From positions 1 through 35,740 of the forward strand of contig JAFGIS010000634.1 in NCBI GenBank assembly GCA_016929495.1: a DNA stretch of 35,740 nt, written 5' to 3'. The notes beneath the pieces were generated by a model. The model saw only the letters and a program-made list of their open reading frames with translations. It had not been told where the DNA came from and searched no databases. Below, in pieces: positions 23,599 through 30,971 of the stretch. A program made the translations under genes and the position numbers. The stretch's first letter is position 1; every line of letters begins with the position of its first letter. This stretch comes from Polyangiaceae bacterium (GTDB taxonomy: Bacteria; Myxococcota_A; Polyangia; Polyangiales; Polyangiaceae).

Positions 23599-23849
23599 CG
23601 CCGAGCTTCCAGCTTGGCCAGCAGATCGCGAGCATCCACGGTTCGACCGGCCTCGATATCCGCCGAGCCGCGTTCCAGCGCGCGATGCAGCGCGGCCCGC
23701 TCCTCCTCGTCAAAGCTATCTTCGATCTCGACGGGGACCAGTTCAAAGACCTGGCCCTCGGGCAAGGGAGTCGTCTCTTCCACTACCAGACTGCCGTTCT
23801 TGACGACGGCGTGCAGGGGTTCGGCCTTTGCGCGCTGCATGATGTTCAC
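23595..23849 (-). CDS. Antitoxin partner of the ParE-like toxin
   Basis: 84 residues from GTG at 23849, set by AAAGGAGC nine bases upstream. The first 45 residues (LHAVVKNGSLVVEETTPLPEGQVFELVPVE) form an AF2212/AbrB-like beta unit. The remainder is an acidic helix (DEEERAALHRALERGSADIEAG) with the layout of ParD/addiction-module C-termini that wrap the toxin. The AF2212-like head on a ParD-like tail is less common than a ribbon-helix-helix head. Translation is coupled to the toxin. Confidence 0.8.
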   Translation of the reverse strand: MNIMQRAKAEPLHAVVKNGSLVVEETTPLPEGQVFELVPVEIEDSFDEEERAALHRALERGSADIEAGRTVDARDLLAKLEARR

Positions 23850-24735
23850 AGTGTAGTGCTCCTTTCCTTTGGTGGCTACGTGGACTCTTTTCCAGCGTAA
23901 ACCGCGTCGTCGAGCGCGTCCTCGTCCAGGGCCTCGTCACCCCGCGTGCTCGCCAGCGGACGTGGCATCGTCGCCGCGGGATGAGTGGCCGCGTGCACAG
24001 CCGTGCTGTTTGCCAGCGCCAGCGGGAGAAATCTGCACGAGTTCTCGACGCGTCCCCGGAGCGACTGGATACGCATCTCTGGCCAGGGTATCAGGATCGG
24101 CTGCTGTCCCGAGTGCTGAGCGCACTCTCGGACCAGCGACGGGTCGGTCGCCCAAGTCGTGGAAATTCGTCGGCCAAGATTCGCTGCACCAGGACACCCC
24201 CCAGTGCCGAACGAAGCGCGCCCGAGACTCGGTCGCAGATCTCGATTGTCCCTCCGCCGACAGAGCGAGACAGATCCTCGCGGCGGTCGCACGCGACGCG
24301 ATCCGTGTCGCACACGGCGTCGGTGTCTGCGCGGCGTCGGCGCTGAGACCCAGCGGCACCCGCAACGGCATTGTCACATGACGGTCGTCCGAGGCCCCCC
24401 TGCGCCTGCGGGGCAGAAGGGTCGGATCGCAGCCGCCGCATGTCCCCGACCAGTCGACGGAGCAACAGCCCCCGGGAGCCCGGGCGGCCGAACGAACTGC
24501 GCACCCCGAAAACCTCCATCAGACGGGCCCCGGGGCTCATGCCGCTTCCCGCCCGTGCTGGCACGCGGTCAAACCGACGATGTCCCGGGCTCCCGCGCGG
24601 CAAACGGACCATTCAGCCGGGCATGACCCGCGAAGGGGTCGCCGAACGCCGCCCCTCGCGAAGCCTTGCGCTTGCCCGGAGAGCGGAGGACAATGCCGAA
24701 CCTAACCGGGTCCGACTCGAACCAGCAGGGCTGTC
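23850..24735. other. Accessory region without a supported gene
   Basis: 886 bases. It must contain the antitoxin promoter, and holds the right copy of the 38-base repeat at 24157-24194. Several frames stay open because of high GC, but none gives a recognisable protein, start or ribosome site. The segment 24370-24720 is rich in short GC palindromes such as CCCGGGAGCCCGGG. It probably consists of decayed mobile DNA. Confidence 0.5.
24157..24194 (-). repeat. 38-base direct repeat, right copy
   Basis: Same sequence family and orientation as 23200-23237, three differences, 957 bases apart. On the minus strand the unit starts near TGGTGCAGCGAATC. Confidence 0.6.
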
Positions 24736-25125
24736 ATGAAACTCGTTTCTCGTTCTTTTGCTCTCGCCAGTCTCGTGGGGCTGTTGGTCACTGGCTGCAC
24801 GCTGATCACGGACGTGGACCGCAGCAAGATCAGTGCCGAAGAGGAGAAGGAGGCCACGGGCGGCGAGGGCGGCCAACCTGAAGAGGCAAGCACGGGTGGC
24901 ACCAAGGCCACGGGTGGCACCAAGGCCACGGGCGGCACCGAGAGCACGGGCGGCACCGAGAGCACCGGAGGCACCGAGAGCACCGGAGGCACCGAGAGCA
25001 CCGGAGGCGAACAGGGCCAGGCCGGATCTGCAGGAAGTGCTGGATCGCCAGGAAGTGCTGGATCGGCGGGAGCCCCCGAGGCAGCCGAGGCGGCTGGAGC
25101 CCCCGGGACGGCCGGAAACGGCTGA
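24736..25125 (+). CDS. Thr/Gly-repeat lipoprotein
   Basis: 129 residues. [21 protein letters not shown] is a classic lipoprotein leader with lipobox LVTGC. The mature part is low complexity: TGGTKA and TGGTES hexads, then Gly/Ser/Ala/Pro-rich tail. There is no folded domain; it may be a surface spacer, or the stub of a longer lipoprotein, since Polyangia often have such linkers before a C-terminal domain. An AGCAGGG lies close upstream of the ATG. Confidence 0.72.
   Translation: MKLVSRSFALASLVGLLVTGCTLITDVDRSKISAEEEKEATGGEGGQPEEASTGGTKATGGTKATGGTESTGGTESTGGTESTGGTESTGGEQGQAGSAGSAGSPGSAGSAGAPEAAEAAGAPGTAGNG
24892..25008 (+). repeat. 18-base tandem repeat within the lipoprotein gene
   Basis: Six and a half units of 18 bases (ACGGGTGGCACCAAGGCC type) encode [12 protein letters not shown]. 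Units come in identical pairs: 1=2, 3=4, 5=6, suggesting recent duplication of single units. Copy number may vary between strains. Confidence 0.8.
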
Positions 25126-25173
25126 GCCAGCGCGCGGGAGCGCGTCTGCACACGCGCCCCCGGAGACTGGAAC

Positions 25174-26058
25174 ATGCTTTCCATCGATCTGTCGGGTCGG
25201 CGTGCCATCGTCGTTGGCGTCGCCGATGCGTCTGGGTTCGGGTTCGCGATCGCAAAGGCGCTCAGCGAGGCCGGAGCCAGCGTGTGCATCACCACGTGGC
25301 CTCCGGCCCTGCGTGTTCTAAACAAGCAGATCAGCCTCGGCAAACTCGACGCGGCGCGACGTCTCGGGGACGGGTCGCTCATGAGCTTCGAGAAGGTCTA
25401 TGCGCTCGACGTGGCGTACGACCAGCTGGAGGACGTGCCCGAGGCGGTCCGCCAAGATCGACGCTACGACGACTGTGGAGACTTTTCCCTCTCCGGCCTG
25501 GTACGGCAATTCGCGACGGACTTTGGCCACAATGCGCTCGACGTTCTGGTGCACTGTGTCGCCAATGCCCCGGAGGTCAAGAAACCGCTGCTCGAGACGA
25601 GCCGAGGCGGCTACCTGAGCGCGGTCGGTCACAGCTCCTACTCCATGGTCGCCTTGGTGCAGCGCTTCGCCCCGCTGATGCGCCCCGGTGGGGCGGCCGT
25701 CAGCATCACCTACGTGGCGGGCGAGCGCGTGATCGCCGGCTACGGCGGTGGCATGAGCTCCGCCAAAGCCGCGCTCGAGAACGATACGCGGGTGCTGGCG
25801 TTCGAGGCAGGGCGCCGCTATGGCCTGCGCGTCAACACCATCTCGGCCGGACCTCTCGTGACTCGCGCGGCAACTGCGCTCGGCTTCATCGACCGACTGA
25901 TCGAGGCACACGAGCATTCGAGTCCTCTGCGAGAGCGGCTGGAGGCTGCGCAGGTGGCAAGCGTCGCGGCCTTCCTCGCGAGCCCCCTCGCGAGCGCCAT
26001 GACGGGGACTACCGTCTACGTGGATCACGGCTTTCACGCCATGGCCTGGGCAGGGTAG
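25174..26058 (+). CDS. fabI: Enoyl-ACP reductase, plant/chlamydia-type FabI
   Basis: 294 residues, NAD(P)H-dependent reduction of enoyl-ACP, the last step of each fatty acid elongation cycle. The cofactor loop is [60 protein letters not shown] and VNTISAGPL follow. Tyr180, Tyr190 and Lys198 have a ten- and eight-residue spacing, as in Brassica ENR, rather than the Tyr-x6-Lys of E. coli FabI. The insertion [22 protein letters not shown] after the first strands is also of plant/chlamydial type. glgC begins 8 bases after the stop. Confidence 0.9.
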   Translation: MLSIDLSGRRAIVVGVADASGFGFAIAKALSEAGASVCITTWPPALRVLNKQISLGKLDAARRLGDGSLMSFEKVYALDVAYDQLEDVPEAVRQDRRYDDCGDFSLSGLVRQFATDFGHNALDVLVHCVANAPEVKKPLLETSRGGYLSAVGHSSYSMVALVQRFAPLMRPGGAAVSITYVAGERVIAGYGGGMSSAKAALENDTRVLAFEAGRRYGLRVNTISAGPLVTRAATALGFIDRLIEAHEHSSPLRERLEAAQVASVAAFLASPLASAMTGTTVYVDHGFHAMAWAG

Positions 26059-26066
26059 CGTACAGC

Positions 26067-27308
26067 ATGGCCCAGCGCCCCCACGTGCTCGGAATGGTGC
26101 TTGCCGGCGGCGAGGGGAAGCGCCTGGCCCCGCTGACGCGCGACCGGGCCAAGCCCGCGGTGCCCTTCGGGGCCAACTACCGTATCGTCGACTTCGCGCT
26201 GAGCAATCTGGTCAACGGCGGCTGTCTGCGCATTGCCGTCCTGACCCAGTACAAGAGCCATAGCCTCGACCGCCACATCGCTCAGACCTGGCGCATGGCG
26301 CCGCTGTTCAACCACTACGTCATGAGCGTTCCCGCTCAGATGCGCCTCGGCAAGCGCTGGTTCGAAGGCTCGGCCGATGCCGTCTATCAGAACCTCAATC
26401 TGATCAATGACGAGCGGCCGGACTACATCGCCATCTTCAACGCCGACCACATCTATCGCATGGATCCGTGGCAGATGGTCCTGGCGCACATGGAGGGCGG
26501 TGCAGGCGTCACGGTGGCAGGGATCCGTGTCCCGCGAAGCGAAGCCTTTCGGTACGGCGTCCTCGAGGTCGGGCCGAACCACAAGATCACCAACTGCCGG
26601 GAAAAGCCCGGGGATGCTCCGGGGATGCCCGGCCATCCGAAAATGGTCTTCGCGTCCATGGGCAACTTCGTTTTCAGCGCCGACGCTCTGGTGGATGCGC
26701 TGCGCGCGGATGCCGAAAACGAACGCAGCTCGCACGACATGAGCGGCAACATCGTGACCATGATGGTCCAGGCCGGCGACGCGAACGTCTACGATTTCGC
26801 TGAGAACACGGTGCCCGGCGCCACCGATCGAGACCGGGGCTACTGGCGGGACGTCGGAACGCTCGATAGCTACTACGACGGAAACATGGATCTGGTGAGC
26901 GTGCACCCGGTGTTCAACCTTTACAACAGCCAGTGGCCGATCCATACGAGCCAGGGCGCCCTGCCGCCCGCCAAGTTCGTTTTCGACGAGGACACTCGGC
27001 GGGGCGCGGCCTACGACTCGACGGTGAGCTCTGGCGTCATCATAGCGGGCGGCACGGTCCGGCGCTCGGTGCTCTCGCCCGGTGTCCTGGTACACTCGAG
27101 CGCGATCGTCGAGGACGCTGTGTTGCTGCAGGACGTGGAAATCGGGCGCGGTGCCGTCGTGCGCCGCGCCATCCTCGACAAGAACGTGAAGGTACCTCCC
27201 GGCGCCCGGATCGGCGTCGACGCCGCCGCGGATCGGGCTCGCGGGTTCAGGATCTCCGAAGGCGGCGTCGTCGTACTCGGCAAGGGGGACGAAGTGCCGA
27301 TGGACTAG
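26067..27308 (+). CDS. glgC: Glucose-1-phosphate adenylyltransferase
   Basis: 413 residues from ATG at 26067, 8 bases after fabI; in-frame codons upstream are inside fabI. It makes ADP-glucose from ATP and glucose 1-phosphate for glycogen. The N-terminal signature [39 protein letters not shown], the substrate motif [12 protein letters not shown] and [18 protein letters not shown] are all there. The C-terminal third is a left-handed beta helix with hexad repeats ([20 protein letters not shown]). No other glg gene is in the window; the next gene is a sugar-kinase homologue. Confidence 0.95.
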   Translation: MAQRPHVLGMVLAGGEGKRLAPLTRDRAKPAVPFGANYRIVDFALSNLVNGGCLRIAVLTQYKSHSLDRHIAQTWRMAPLFNHYVMSVPAQMRLGKRWFEGSADAVYQNLNLINDERPDYIAIFNADHIYRMDPWQMVLAHMEGGAGVTVAGIRVPRSEAFRYGVLEVGPNHKITNCREKPGDAPGMPGHPKMVFASMGNFVFSADALVDALRADAENERSSHDMSGNIVTMMVQAGDANVYDFAENTVPGATDRDRGYWRDVGTLDSYYDGNMDLVSVHPVFNLYNSQWPIHTSQGALPPAKFVFDEDTRRGAAYDSTVSSGVIIAGGTVRRSVLSPGVLVHSSAIVEDAVLLQDVEIGRGAVVRRAILDKNVKVPPGARIGVDAAADRARGFRISEGGVVVLGKGDEVPMD

Positions 27309-27340
27309 CCGCCCGGCCCAGACTCGGGCCAGCTGTCTGC

Positions 27341-28405
27341 ATGTCTTCATCAGCCAACCTAGAGGTTCTTCGCTCGCTCGTTCGTCGCCTCACGGGCTCC
27401 GACCCAGCCGCTGCGGTGCGGATGCCGGGCGGTGCCTCGACGCGCGAGTTCTATCGCGTGGGCCTCGAGCCCAGCGGCTCCGCCGTCGCCATGTTCGTGC
27501 CCGATGCCGACCGCCCCGAGGAGGTCACCCAGCCAACCGGCTCGCCCGGACGACCATGGCCCCTGCTCGAGGTGCGCGCTCTGCTCGAACAGCGCGGCGT
27601 GCGGGTACCGCGGCTGCTGGGGGAAGCGTGCCAGGACGGCTGGGTACTGGTCGAGGATCTCGGCGACGATACGCTCGCCAACCACCTCGAGTCGTTCCCC
27701 GAATCGAGGGACGACATGGTCCGCTTGGCCGTCGTGGACCTGGCACGAGCTCAGCGGGCGCTCGCGGATCTGCCCGCGACCAGCATCGTCGGACAGCGAC
27801 GCTTCGATCGAGATCTGCTTCGCTGGGAAATCGACCATTTCCGTGAGTGGGGCCTGGAGGCTCGGGGTGTAACCCTCGGCTCGGCCGAACGTCGACTCTT
27901 CGATGCGGCGTCCGAGTACTTGGTCGAGATGATCAGCCGCTGGTCGTACGGTTTCGTACATCGCGACTACCAGAGCCGGAATCTGATGGTCCGCTCTTCG
28001 AACGGAGCACCGGAGCTCGTGTGGATCGACTTCCAGGACGCATTGCTCGGCCCGCGCGTGTACGACCTGGTGGCACTGCTGTCCGATAGCTATCAATCGT
28101 TCGAGCGATCCTTCATCGACGCTCGTCTCGACGAATACATGCAGTCGATGGGAGGCTCGGCCGCCGATCGCGAAAGGCTCGGGAGGGAGTTCGACCTGGT
28201 CACCGTGCAGCGCAAGCTCAAGGACGCTGGACGGTTCGTCTTCATCGATCGGAAGAAGCACAATCCAAGCTTCCTGAAGTTCGTGGAGCCCACGGTCGAC
28301 AAGGTCCGCGCGGCTCTCGCGCGCCTCGGCGACGACCGCACTCTGGTAGAGCTCGGTGGGCTTCTGGAGTCAGTGCTGCGACGGGTGCCCCGAGCCGAGC
28401 CGTAG
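27341..28405 (+). CDS. AmgK-like sugar kinase (aminoglycoside phosphotransferase fold)
   Basis: 354 residues from ATG at 27341, 32 bases after glgC. N-lobe: MPGGASTREFYRV, then LVEDLGDDTLANHLE. The catalytic loop FVHRDYQSRNLMV and metal motif VWIDFQDALLGPRVYDLVAL match AmgK, the anomeric N-acetylmuramate/N-acetylglucosamine kinase of Pseudomonas peptidoglycan recycling, better than drug-resistance APH enzymes. AmgK is normally paired with the nucleotidyltransferase MurU; here the partner is a true GlgC, a member of the same nucleotidyltransferase superfamily. The substrate is an inference. Confidence 0.72.
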   Translation: MSSSANLEVLRSLVRRLTGSDPAAAVRMPGGASTREFYRVGLEPSGSAVAMFVPDADRPEEVTQPTGSPGRPWPLLEVRALLEQRGVRVPRLLGEACQDGWVLVEDLGDDTLANHLESFPESRDDMVRLAVVDLARAQRALADLPATSIVGQRRFDRDLLRWEIDHFREWGLEARGVTLGSAERRLFDAASEYLVEMISRWSYGFVHRDYQSRNLMVRSSNGAPELVWIDFQDALLGPRVYDLVALLSDSYQSFERSFIDARLDEYMQSMGGSAADRERLGREFDLVTVQRKLKDAGRFVFIDRKKHNPSFLKFVEPTVDKVRAALARLGDDRTLVELGGLLESVLRRVPRAEP

Positions 28406-28415
28406 CTCCTCGGGT

Positions 28416-28440
28416 GTGCCCTGTCTCGGAGACAGGGCAC
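28416..28440. terminator. 25-base near-perfect palindrome after the kinase gene
   Basis: GTGCCCTGTCTC and GAGACAGGGCAC flank a single g, forming a 12-base stem 10 bases after the stop codon at 28405. No T-tract follows. The core equals the outer arms of the element at 15105-15237, so this is a repeated genomic motif that may act as a terminator or REP. Confidence 0.5.
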
Positions 28441-28442
28441 TG

Positions 28443-28468
28443 GTGCCGCGTGTCGATTGAGTTGAGGG
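28443..28468 (+). repeat. 26-base dispersed repeat, copy 1
   Basis: Starts GTGCCGCGTGTCGATTGAG and matches 30870-30895 at 25 of 26 positions, same orientation. It immediately follows the palindrome at 28416-28440. Confidence 0.6.
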
Positions 28469-28531
28469 GCAAAAAGCGCCGCCCCCAAGGGAGCCGCGGC
28501 CGTACGCCGCCCGGTTTTCGGTTACATTGAT

Positions 28532-28566
28532 GCTGGAATCGTCGTTCCGCTGAGCTGGAATCGTCG
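28532..28566 (+). promoter_or_regulatory. Repeated GCTGGAATCGTCG before the sigma factor gene
   Basis: The 13-mer GCTGGAATCGTCG occurs at 28532-28544 and 28554-28566, a 22-base period, i.e. two helical turns. It contains GGAAT and CGTC, similar to ECF -35 and -10 elements, but the spacing within one repeat or across both is not canonical. It could be an activator site or autoregulatory ECF promoter about 90 bases upstream of the sigma gene. Confidence 0.35.
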
Positions 28567-28655
28567 GCGGGTCTCACTAAGGATCATTCGACGTCAGATC
28601 CCACATTCTTCGATTTCTCGCGATCGGCTCGTCCGCGAGCGGTCATGATTGACAT

Positions 28656-30095
28656 GTGAGCAAGCAGGTGCTGTCCGACAATCTCGAGGATGGGTTGGAG
28701 ACAGGCCGGCGTGCATCGGGCGAGCTCTTGACGCGTGCGCCGCTCGAGACTGCTCAAAGCCAAGGGCCCATTGTCCAAAAGCCGGCCCGCCGCGCCAGCG
28801 CATCGGACTCGTTCGCCGAGGCGGCAGAGCGCGAGCGCCGGCTCGGCGCCCTCGTCCACGCCAACTACGCGCTTCTGTGGAGAACGCTCCGTAGGCTGGG
28901 CATTGCCGAAGCGGAGATCCACGACGCCCTGGAAGAGGTGTTCCTGGTTGCCTTGAGCAGGCTCGACGGTATCGAAGAGGCTCGGGAAAGGGGCTTCCTC
29001 CTGAGCCTGACCCTTCGCGTGGCCTCCACGCGATGCGGGGTCATGGGCCGGCGTCGCCAGCAGGGTGAAGACTCTTCGGCCGAACCAGCGGATCCGTTGT
29101 CCGCACTCGAACAGCTCACCGACCGAAGACGCGCGCGAGCGCTGCTCGATGAAATCCTGGATGGGATGTGGCTCAAGTCTCGGACGGTCTTCGTGCTGCT
29201 GGAGCTCGAAGGGCTCGGCGTGCTGGAAATCGCCGAGTTGCTCGATATCCCGGTGCAGACAGTGGGACCACGCGTTCGAGGCGCCCGCGAGTCGTTCCGG
29301 AGGATAGCCGCTCGCCACCAACTGAGCAGCCCAGTGCCGCAAGGACCGGGCGTGACAGGGCTCTGCAGAATGCTCGACGAAGGCGCGTCCCCGGTCGAGC
29401 GCTGGCTGCTCGAGTCGGCCGAACAAGACGTACCGCCCGAGGACGGCCCTCGCACTCTCATCCGAACCCTGGGCGTGGGCACCTCACTGGCCCGCGCGGA
29501 CGCGCCGGGCACCAACGGCACCGCGGCGCACGCTGGGCTGAAAGCGGTCGCGGGCAGCGGCGGCGTGGAGCGCGCCGTCACTTCGAAGGGCCTTCTCGTC
29601 ATGGGAGCCAAGTGGCTGGGCGCCGGCCTGGTCGCCGGCGCCCTCGCGACAGGAGCCCTTCGCTGGTTGAGCGCGCCGCATGCTTCCCAAACGCCTGCAG
29701 CTCCAACCCCTGCGACGGCACTGGCAGCGCAGAGCGCAAAGGATGCCAGCAAGCCCCTCGCGCGAACACCCGCGCAAAGCCCGAAGGACACCAAGCTCCC
29801 CGCGCGAACATCCGCGCGCACCGCCCAGAACCCAAGCAAGCCCGTCTCGATACCCGCGAGCCCACAGATCGGCTCTGCTTCCGACGGATCTCGAACGGAC
29901 GAGCCAAGGCATGGCGCGAAGGCTCAAGCAACCACGACGGTCCCGCGTCGCGTCGTGGCCGCACCGTCCGCGTCGCGCAGACCAGCGCGACCGGCGCGCT
30001 CAGAGCCGGCTGCCCGACGCACTCCCCGAGCGGCAGCTCCTTCGCGCCCGAGCACGCCTGCCGCGAGCAGCGTCGCCGCGTTCCCGGACAGCTGA
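28656..30095 (+). CDS. ECF-type sigma factor fused to a membrane segment and Pro/Ala-rich tail
   Basis: 479 residues from GTG at 28656. Region 2 is LVHANYALLWRTLRRLGIAE, EAEIHDALEEVFLVALSRLD and FLLSLTLRVASTRCGVMGRR; region 4 is RTVFVLLELEGLGVLEIAEL, then PVQTVGPRVRGARESFRRIA. Ordinary ECF factors end here, near residue 225. This one continues with a linker, one membrane helix (about 312-331, GAKWLGAGLVAGALATGALRWL region) and 140 residues of Ala/Pro/Ser/Lys/Arg. The sigma part would be held at the membrane, with the tail outside, perhaps released by proteolysis or governed in place of a separate anti-sigma factor. No anti-sigma gene adjoins. Confidence 0.78.
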   Translation: MSKQVLSDNLEDGLETGRRASGELLTRAPLETAQSQGPIVQKPARRASASDSFAEAAERERRLGALVHANYALLWRTLRRLGIAEAEIHDALEEVFLVALSRLDGIEEARERGFLLSLTLRVASTRCGVMGRRRQQGEDSSAEPADPLSALEQLTDRRRARALLDEILDGMWLKSRTVFVLLELEGLGVLEIAELLDIPVQTVGPRVRGARESFRRIAARHQLSSPVPQGPGVTGLCRMLDEGASPVERWLLESAEQDVPPEDGPRTLIRTLGVGTSLARADAPGTNGTAAHAGLKAVAGSGGVERAVTSKGLLVMGAKWLGAGLVAGALATGALRWLSAPHASQTPAAPTPATALAAQSAKDASKPLARTPAQSPKDTKLPARTSARTAQNPSKPVSIPASPQIGSASDGSRTDEPRHGAKAQATTTVPRRVVAAPSASRRPARPARSEPAARRTPRAAAPSRPSTPAASSVAAFPDS

Positions 30096-30098
30096 GCA

Positions 30099-30821
30099 CT
30101 AGCCGCCGACGGCTTTCGCGACCTGGCTCAGGTTCATGGCCATCGATTCGGCGTAGTAGAGCGCGTTGGCCACGAGCGGGGCCGTGTTCTGCTGCATCAC
30201 GAACGAGATGCTCGTGCCCTCGCCGACCAGGTGGATGCCGTTCCTGTTTTGGTCCAGCTGCGCAAACCCGGGGATCAGCGTCCCCAGCAGCTGCGCGAGC
30301 CGGGGCTCCCCGGTGGCCACCAGATAGGCAGCATCGACGATCGGGTTGCCCGTCGGGACCGCGGGGAGCGGCAGAATCTGCTGGATCGGCCCCATGGCGG
30401 TGTTCCGACTCAGTACTTCGAAGGAGGGGAAAGGCTGCCGCGTGTGGGCGATCATCCGGCAGTCGAACAGAGTCTCCCGCCGGATGACGTCGAACCCAGT
30501 CTTCTGGGTGACGTTGTAGACGTAGATGAGCTCCAGGGGCACCCCCTGCGGGCTGCCCGCCATCTTGATGTTGACGTCGACGGGCTTCTTGTCGGTGGGG
30601 CCGTTCAGGACCTGCTGATCGGTGTGGATGATGAAGAGGTTGAAACCCGGGTCGCCGGACAAGAGCTGCAGCCCGAGCCGCTGCGCCAGCTCCCCCGCGC
30701 GGTAGTTCGAGTACTGCTGGTCGCTCGTGGTGACCCGCTTGTAGCGCATCACGAGCATGTAGGCCACGACGACGAGGCCAATGAGCGGGACGAGAAGGAC
30801 TTGGATCGGCATACCGTTCAT
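30099..30821 (-). CDS. Membrane-anchored protein of unknown function
   Basis: 240 residues from ATG at 30821 with GAGGG five bases upstream; ATG at 30812 is possible. One N-terminal helix (IQVLLVPLIGLVVVAYMLVM) is followed by a soluble domain with YRAGELAQRLGLQLLSGDPG, FNLFIIHTDQQV and ELIYVYNVTQKTGFDVIRRE. The domain is not one I recognise; 'type II' orientation with a cytoplasmic or periplasmic domain is undecided. It ends 3 bases from the sigma gene's stop on the other strand, so their transcripts must overlap. Confidence 0.68.
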   Translation of the reverse strand: MNGMPIQVLLVPLIGLVVVAYMLVMRYKRVTTSDQQYSNYRAGELAQRLGLQLLSGDPGFNLFIIHTDQQVLNGPTDKKPVDVNIKMAGSPQGVPLELIYVYNVTQKTGFDVIRRETLFDCRMIAHTRQPFPSFEVLSRNTAMGPIQQILPLPAVPTGNPIVDAAYLVATGEPRLAQLLGTLIPGFAQLDQNRNGIHLVGEGTSISFVMQQNTAPLVANALYYAESMAMNLSQVAKAVGG

Positions 30822-30869
30822 AGAAACCCTCGCGATGAGTGATGTCGGAGTTGGAGCCAGGCGGCGCTA

Positions 30870-30895
30870 GTGCCGCGTTTCGATTGAGTTGAGGG
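30870..30895 (+). repeat. 26-base dispersed repeat, copy 2
   Basis: One difference from 28443-28468, 2.4 kb away. It lies in the 150-base gap between the unknown membrane protein start and the oxidoreductase stop. A degenerate third version may start at 23106 (GTGCCGCGTTgTCG). Confidence 0.6.
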
Positions 30896-30971
30896 AGCAC
30901 CCATCGGCTCCGGGAGACAAGAGGGCGCGCGTCGTGCCTGCCGGCCAATGGGCTCGTCGGGCAACAGAGCC

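Noticed and set aside
23200-24194. Integron cassette with attC sites around the ParE-type pair
   Set aside because: The repeats lack the RYYYAAC/GTTRRRY core boxes and internal symmetry of attC, and no integrase is present.
23876-24313. Minus-strand frame upstream of the antitoxin with fairly ordinary composition
   Set aside because: No ribosome site or recognised motif, and it runs through the 38-base repeat; too weak to annotate.
24091-24612. Minus-strand open frame with ARLMEVFGV, reminiscent of the IS91 transposase C-terminus
   Set aside because: The expected CPRCGG zinc ribbon does not follow in any frame, and the similarity is too short.
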